This document shows, in pieces, positions 14,652 through 17,491 of a stretch of DNA of 17,491 bases; the first letter of the stretch is position 1, and each line of letters starts with the position of its first letter. This stretch comes from JAZNUH01 sp045592225 (GTDB lineage: Bacteria; Bacillota; Clostridia; UMGS1883; UMGS1540): contig JAZNUH010000097.1 in the NCBI GenBank assembly GCA_045592225.1, positions 1-17,491 of the forward strand. The letters are read 5' to 3'. The translations under genes were made by a program, and so were the position numbers. The notes under the pieces were generated by a model that saw only the letters and a list, made by a program, of their open reading frames with translations, made no database searches and was not told the origin of the DNA.

Positions 14652-15877
14652 GCGTTTTTGACACACTTGCCGAGCGCGGACTTATAGCACAGACAACTCA
14701 CGAAGAGGAAATAAGAGAACTGCTGGAAAAAGAAAAAATTACTTTTTACATTGGATTTGACCCCACAGCAGACAGCCTTCATATCGGTCACTTTATGCAG
14801 CTTATCGTTATGAAGCATATGCAGAATGCAGGACATACTCCCATTGTTCTGCTGGGCGGCGGTACAACTATGGTTGGTGACCCCACAGGTAAAGCCGATA
14901 TGCGTCCCATGATATCAAAAGAAACAATTCAGTACAATGCTGACCGTTTCAAGGAACAGATGTCCAGATTTATTGAATTCGGTGACGCACCCGGACAGGC
15001 TAAAATGGTAAACAATGCTGACTGGCTTTTAGAGCTTAACTATGTTGACTTTTTAAGAGAAGTAGGCGTTCATTTCTCGGTTAACAGAATGCTGACAGCA
15101 GAATGCTTTAAAACAAGAATGGAAAAAGGACTTTCTTTCCTTGAATTTAACTATATGCTTATGCAGAGCTACGATTTTTATAAATTAAACCGCGATTTCG
15201 GTTGTAAAATGGAATTCGGCGGTGATGACCAGTGGTCAAATATCATAGGCGGTATTGAGCTTACAAGAAAGAAAGCCGGCAAGAGCGTATATGGCATGAC
15301 ATTTACTCTGCTTACAAACTCGGAAGGCAAGAAAATGGGCAAGACCGAAAAGGGTGCTCTGTGGCTTGATGCAGAAAAGGTTTCTCCCTATGATTTCTAC
15401 CAGTACTGGAGAAATGTTGATGACCGCGACGTTATAAGAATGCTTAAGCTTGTAACATTTATTCCCATGGATGAAATTCGCGAATACGAAAAGCTTGAGG
15501 GTCAGCAGCTTAACAAGGTTAAGGCATTGCTTGCATACGAGGTTACCAAAATGGTACACGGTCAGGAAGAAGCGGATAAGGCAAAGCAGGCTGCAGAAGC
15601 GATTTTTGCAGGCGGCGGTGTTTCTGCAAATATGCCCACAGCAGAAGTTGCTGCAGACTTTGTAGGTGACGGAGTAAATGCTCTTGAAATGCTCGTGTCC
15701 ATTGGCTTTATTCCTTCAAAATCCGAAGGCAGACGTCTTGTTCAGCAGGGTGGACTTACCATAAACGATGAAAAGGTTACATCACTTGATTTTGTGGTAA
15801 CAAAGGATATGTTCGAAGGAGACGGACTTATTGCAAAACGCGGTAAGAAAGCATTTATAAAGGTTGAGATGAAGTAA
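14648..15877 (+). CDS. tyrS: Tyrosyl-tRNA synthetase
   Basis: Class I aminoacyl-tRNA synthetase that charges tRNA-Tyr. The 409-residue protein has the HIGH motif (H45-H48, in SLHIGHFM), the tyrosine-binding YIGFDPTADSLH region, LMQSYDFYKLN and FGGDDQWSNI, the KMSKS-loop variant KMGKT (229-233), and a C-terminal S4-type RNA-binding domain (about 340-405, EGRRLVQQGGLTIND). Length and domain order are normal. The start overlaps the preceding stop by four bases (ATGA), so translation is coupled. No T-box leader is visible: the gene has no leader of its own because it is internal to the operon. Confidence 0.97.
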   Translation: MSVFDTLAERGLIAQTTHEEEIRELLEKEKITFYIGFDPTADSLHIGHFMQLIVMKHMQNAGHTPIVLLGGGTTMVGDPTGKADMRPMISKETIQYNADRFKEQMSRFIEFGDAPGQAKMVNNADWLLELNYVDFLREVGVHFSVNRMLTAECFKTRMEKGLSFLEFNYMLMQSYDFYKLNRDFGCKMEFGGDDQWSNIIGGIELTRKKAGKSVYGMTFTLLTNSEGKKMGKTEKGALWLDAEKVSPYDFYQYWRNVDDRDVIRMLKLVTFIPMDEIREYEKLEGQQLNKVKALLAYEVTKMVHGQEEADKAKQAAEAIFAGGGVSANMPTAEVAADFVGDGVNALEMLVSIGFIPSKSEGRRLVQQGGLTINDEKVTSLDFVVTKDMFEGDGLIAKRGKKAFIKVEMK

Positions 15878-15879
15878 TT

Positions 15880-17343
15880 GTGAAAAAAGGTGTATTATAT
15901 TCACTTTTATCAGGAACAGTAACAGCTGCGGCATTTTTAATGCCGCAGGCTGGGTTTTTATGCTTTTTAGGACTCATACCTGAATTTTATCTGCTTATGT
16001 CAGACACACACAGCAAAAAGCAAGCATTTGTTTATTGCCTGCTTTTTGCTTTATCTTTTTACTCGGTTTCTGTTTTGTGGATATACGGACTTTTTCCGGT
16101 GACAAATTTTGATGTAAGCTATGAGGTTGGGTTTGTGCTTGTAACGGCGGGATGGCTGCTTATTACTTTGCTTATGTCTGCAGAGCTTTGTGCGGCACTT
16201 TATATTCTGTGGAGAATGAACCTGCCTGCAAAAATATTCCCTGTTGCCGCAGGGTGTATGTTTGTAATACTTGAATTTTTGCAGGGACTGGGCAGTCTCG
16301 GTTTTACATGGGGCAGAATGGGACTTTCCCAGGCGGCTTATCCGCTTATGATACAAAGTGCGGCGGTTTTTGGCCCTTTGCTTGTTACGTTTGTTGTGGT
16401 AAGTGTGGCAGGCTATTTGGCTTTGTTTATAAAAACAAGACATATAAAGTTTCTTGGAGTGGCGGCAGCAATATTTTGTGTTAACATTGCCATAGGTTTG
16501 TGTGTGCCTGACTATGCCGGCAGGGAAGTAGACGTTGCGATGGTGTGGGAAAATGTATCGAATGAAGATAAAATGCACCAGAATATAGGCGATGTTGTAA
16601 AAGGTCTTGAAAAGAAAAGCATACAGGCGGCAGAGTGTGGTGTTGATTACATATTGTGGACAGAAACTGCAGTGCCCGCAGACCATTCCGAAGCCACCTT
16701 TTTATACAAAAGATATTCAGAAATCGCAAAACAGACAAATTCTGTACTTATAAGTGCGGGCTTTGACCGACAGGACGGCAAAAAATATTCTGCAATGTTC
16801 TTTACCAATCCTGACGGAGAGTATGCCGGTAGTGTTTACAAACGTCAGCTTGTGCCGTTTGGTGAGTATACACCTATGAGAGGGTTACTTGATAAAATTG
16901 CACCCTCGCTCACAGCGGCAATGCGCGCGCCCGAAAATGAACTTAACTTCAGCCGGGGCAAAAGCACGGCACTCACCGATAAAGGTATGGTGGGCGGACT
17001 AGTGTGCTATGATTCGGCGATGCAGTATTTACCGAGACAAACGGTAAACGAAGGTGCCGAAATACTTATGCTTTCGGTTAATGATTCCTGGTTCGAGGGG
17101 ACAAGTATGACATGGCGGCATATGTCACAGGCGGTATTCCGTGCGGTTGAAAACGGAAGATATATAGTACGCAGTACAAATAGAGGCATAAGCGGCGTTA
17201 TTGCACCTGACGGGAAAATCCTTTGCAAAAGTGCAGAAGGTGAGTTTTTAAACGGAACCGCACAGATGATAAACACAAAAACGCCTTACACAGCAATGGG
17301 TGACGTTATAGTAAAGTCGGATCGTAGCCATGTCGTTCTGTGA
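15880..17343 (+). CDS. lnt: Apolipoprotein N-acyltransferase, truncated: the last codons come from sequencing adapter
   Basis: Membrane enzyme that adds the third acyl chain to the N-terminal cysteine of lipoproteins. An N-terminal multi-helix membrane part (about 1-205) precedes a periplasm- or outside-facing nitrilase-fold domain with the Glu-Lys-Cys triad: E262 (LWTETAVPAD), K321 (YKRQLVPFGEYTP) and C376 (GGLVCYDSAMQ), plus MLSVNDSWFEG. LEFLQGLGSLGFTWGRMGLSQ fits the family core (residues 131-151). The start is GTG, two bases after the tyrS stop, with only a weak Shine-Dalgarno. Genomic sequence ends at about 17313 (residue V478). Residues 479-487 (KSDRSHVVL) and the stop are translated from an MGI/BGI adapter. 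The genuine C-terminus, usually ending in a further membrane helix, is missing from the assembly. Confidence 0.92.
   Translation: MKKGVLYSLLSGTVTAAAFLMPQAGFLCFLGLIPEFYLLMSDTHSKKQAFVYCLLFALSFYSVSVLWIYGLFPVTNFDVSYEVGFVLVTAGWLLITLLMSAELCAALYILWRMNLPAKIFPVAAGCMFVILEFLQGLGSLGFTWGRMGLSQAAYPLMIQSAAVFGPLLVTFVVVSVAGYLALFIKTRHIKFLGVAAAIFCVNIAIGLCVPDYAGREVDVAMVWENVSNEDKMHQNIGDVVKGLEKKSIQAAECGVDYILWTETAVPADHSEATFLYKRYSEIAKQTNSVLISAGFDRQDGKKYSAMFFTNPDGEYAGSVYKRQLVPFGEYTPMRGLLDKIAPSLTAAMRAPENELNFSRGKSTALTDKGMVGGLVCYDSAMQYLPRQTVNEGAEILMLSVNDSWFEGTSMTWRHMSQAVFRAVENGRYIVRSTNRGISGVIAPDGKILCKSAEGEFLNGTAQMINTKTPYTAMGDVIVKSDRSHVVL
17213..17306 (+). repeat. First copy of a 94-bp perfect direct repeat (genuine locus, within lnt)
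   Basis: This stretch of lnt is identical to 17398-17491, 185 bp downstream. It is the genuine copy: it is in frame with the rest of lnt. Together with 17307-17313 it forms the 101-bp insert of the library molecule that was assembled around its own circle. Confidence 0.95.
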
Positions 17344-17397
17344 GCCAAGGAGTTGGACTTGCCTCTTGTCTTCCTAAGACCGCTTGGCCTCCGACTT
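17314..17397. other. MGI/BGI DNBSEQ adapter pair with a 10-nt index (non-genomic)
   Basis: Positions 17314-17355 (42 nt, beginning AAGTCGGATCGTAGCCATGT) match the DNBSEQ read-2 adapter as I remember it. Positions 17366-17397 (32 nt, ending TTGGCCTCCGACTT) are the reverse complement of the read-1 adapter that begins AAGTCGGAGGCCAAGCGG. Between them lies GACTTGCCTC (17356-17365), where the 10-nt sample index belongs. The order adapter-index-adapter is that of the circularised library molecule. This stretch is not part of any genome. Confidence 0.97.
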
Positions 17398-17491
17398 GGA
17401 AAATCCTTTGCAAAAGTGCAGAAGGTGAGTTTTTAAACGGAACCGCACAGATGATAAACACAAAAACGCCTTACACAGCAATGGGTGACGT
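17398..17491 (+). repeat. Second copy of the 94-bp repeat, an assembly artefact
   Basis: Exact duplicate of 17213-17306, starting immediately after the reverse-complemented read-1 adapter and running to the window end. It arises from going round the circular library molecule a second time and should not be read as a tandem duplication. Confidence 0.95.

Noticed and set aside
17213..17491. A tandem repeat or novel direct-repeat element at the right end
   Set aside because: The spacer between the copies is adapter sequence, and the period equals insert plus adapters, so this is a library and assembly artefact.
1..17491. CRISPR arrays, tRNA or rRNA genes, riboswitches, phage or defence systems
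   Set aside because: Reading both strands showed no regularly spaced repeats, no tRNA-like cloverleaf, no long structured leader and no defence or phage protein families.

Overview
The window looks like most or all of one metagenomic contig from a low-to-moderate GC anaerobic Firmicute, probably class Clostridia. The reasons are strong AGGAGG-type ribosome binding sites, tightly packed and overlapping genes, a plsX-acpP-rnc block, a NifS/NifU pair, a YgiQ radical SAM protein and a zinc-type L31. Nearly every gene is housekeeping. I do not see a convincing undescribed biological system. The most consequential observation is technical: the right end contains sequencing-adapter sequence.

Layout. 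At 1-138 is one end of an IS3-family (IS150-group) insertion sequence whose transposase orfA runs off the left edge. From 6500 down to 158 on the minus strand lies a compact operon: uppP, ftsK/spoIIIE, ygiQ, folD and an unknown small membrane protein. The IS sits 19 bp after its last stop codon. A divergent promoter region (about 6534-6646) drives this operon leftward and rpmE (L31) rightward; rpmE ends in a clear terminator. Next come a cysteine desulfurase and a NifU-type scaffold (7057-8663), preceded by a promoter whose -10 box is bracketed by a perfect wide-spaced dyad and followed by a terminator. An orphan oligopeptide-binding lipoprotein and a DUF1015 protein follow (8800-11626). The last block (11692 to the right end) is plsX, acpP, rnc, an Elp3-like radical SAM protein, tyrS and lnt, with gaps or overlaps of only a few bases from plsX onward. 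No gene-free stretch exceeds 300 bp.

Right end. Positions 17314-17397 match the two MGI/BGI DNBSEQ adapters with a 10-nt index between them, and 17398-17491 repeats 17213-17306 exactly. The 185-bp period equals a 101-bp insert plus 84 bp of adapter and index, as expected when a small circular library molecule is assembled around its own circle. Genuine genomic sequence therefore stops at about 17313. The last nine codons and the stop of lnt are adapter-derived, so lnt is really truncated at the contig edge.

How the genes work together. Envelope biogenesis is well represented: UppP (undecaprenyl phosphate recycling), PlsX and AcpP (phospholipid and fatty acid synthesis), Lnt (lipoprotein N-acylation) and one lipoprotein. 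Other roles are chromosome segregation (FtsK), one-carbon metabolism (FolD), Fe-S assembly (NifS/NifU, which could serve the two radical SAM proteins) and translation or RNA processing (L31, TyrRS, RNase III).
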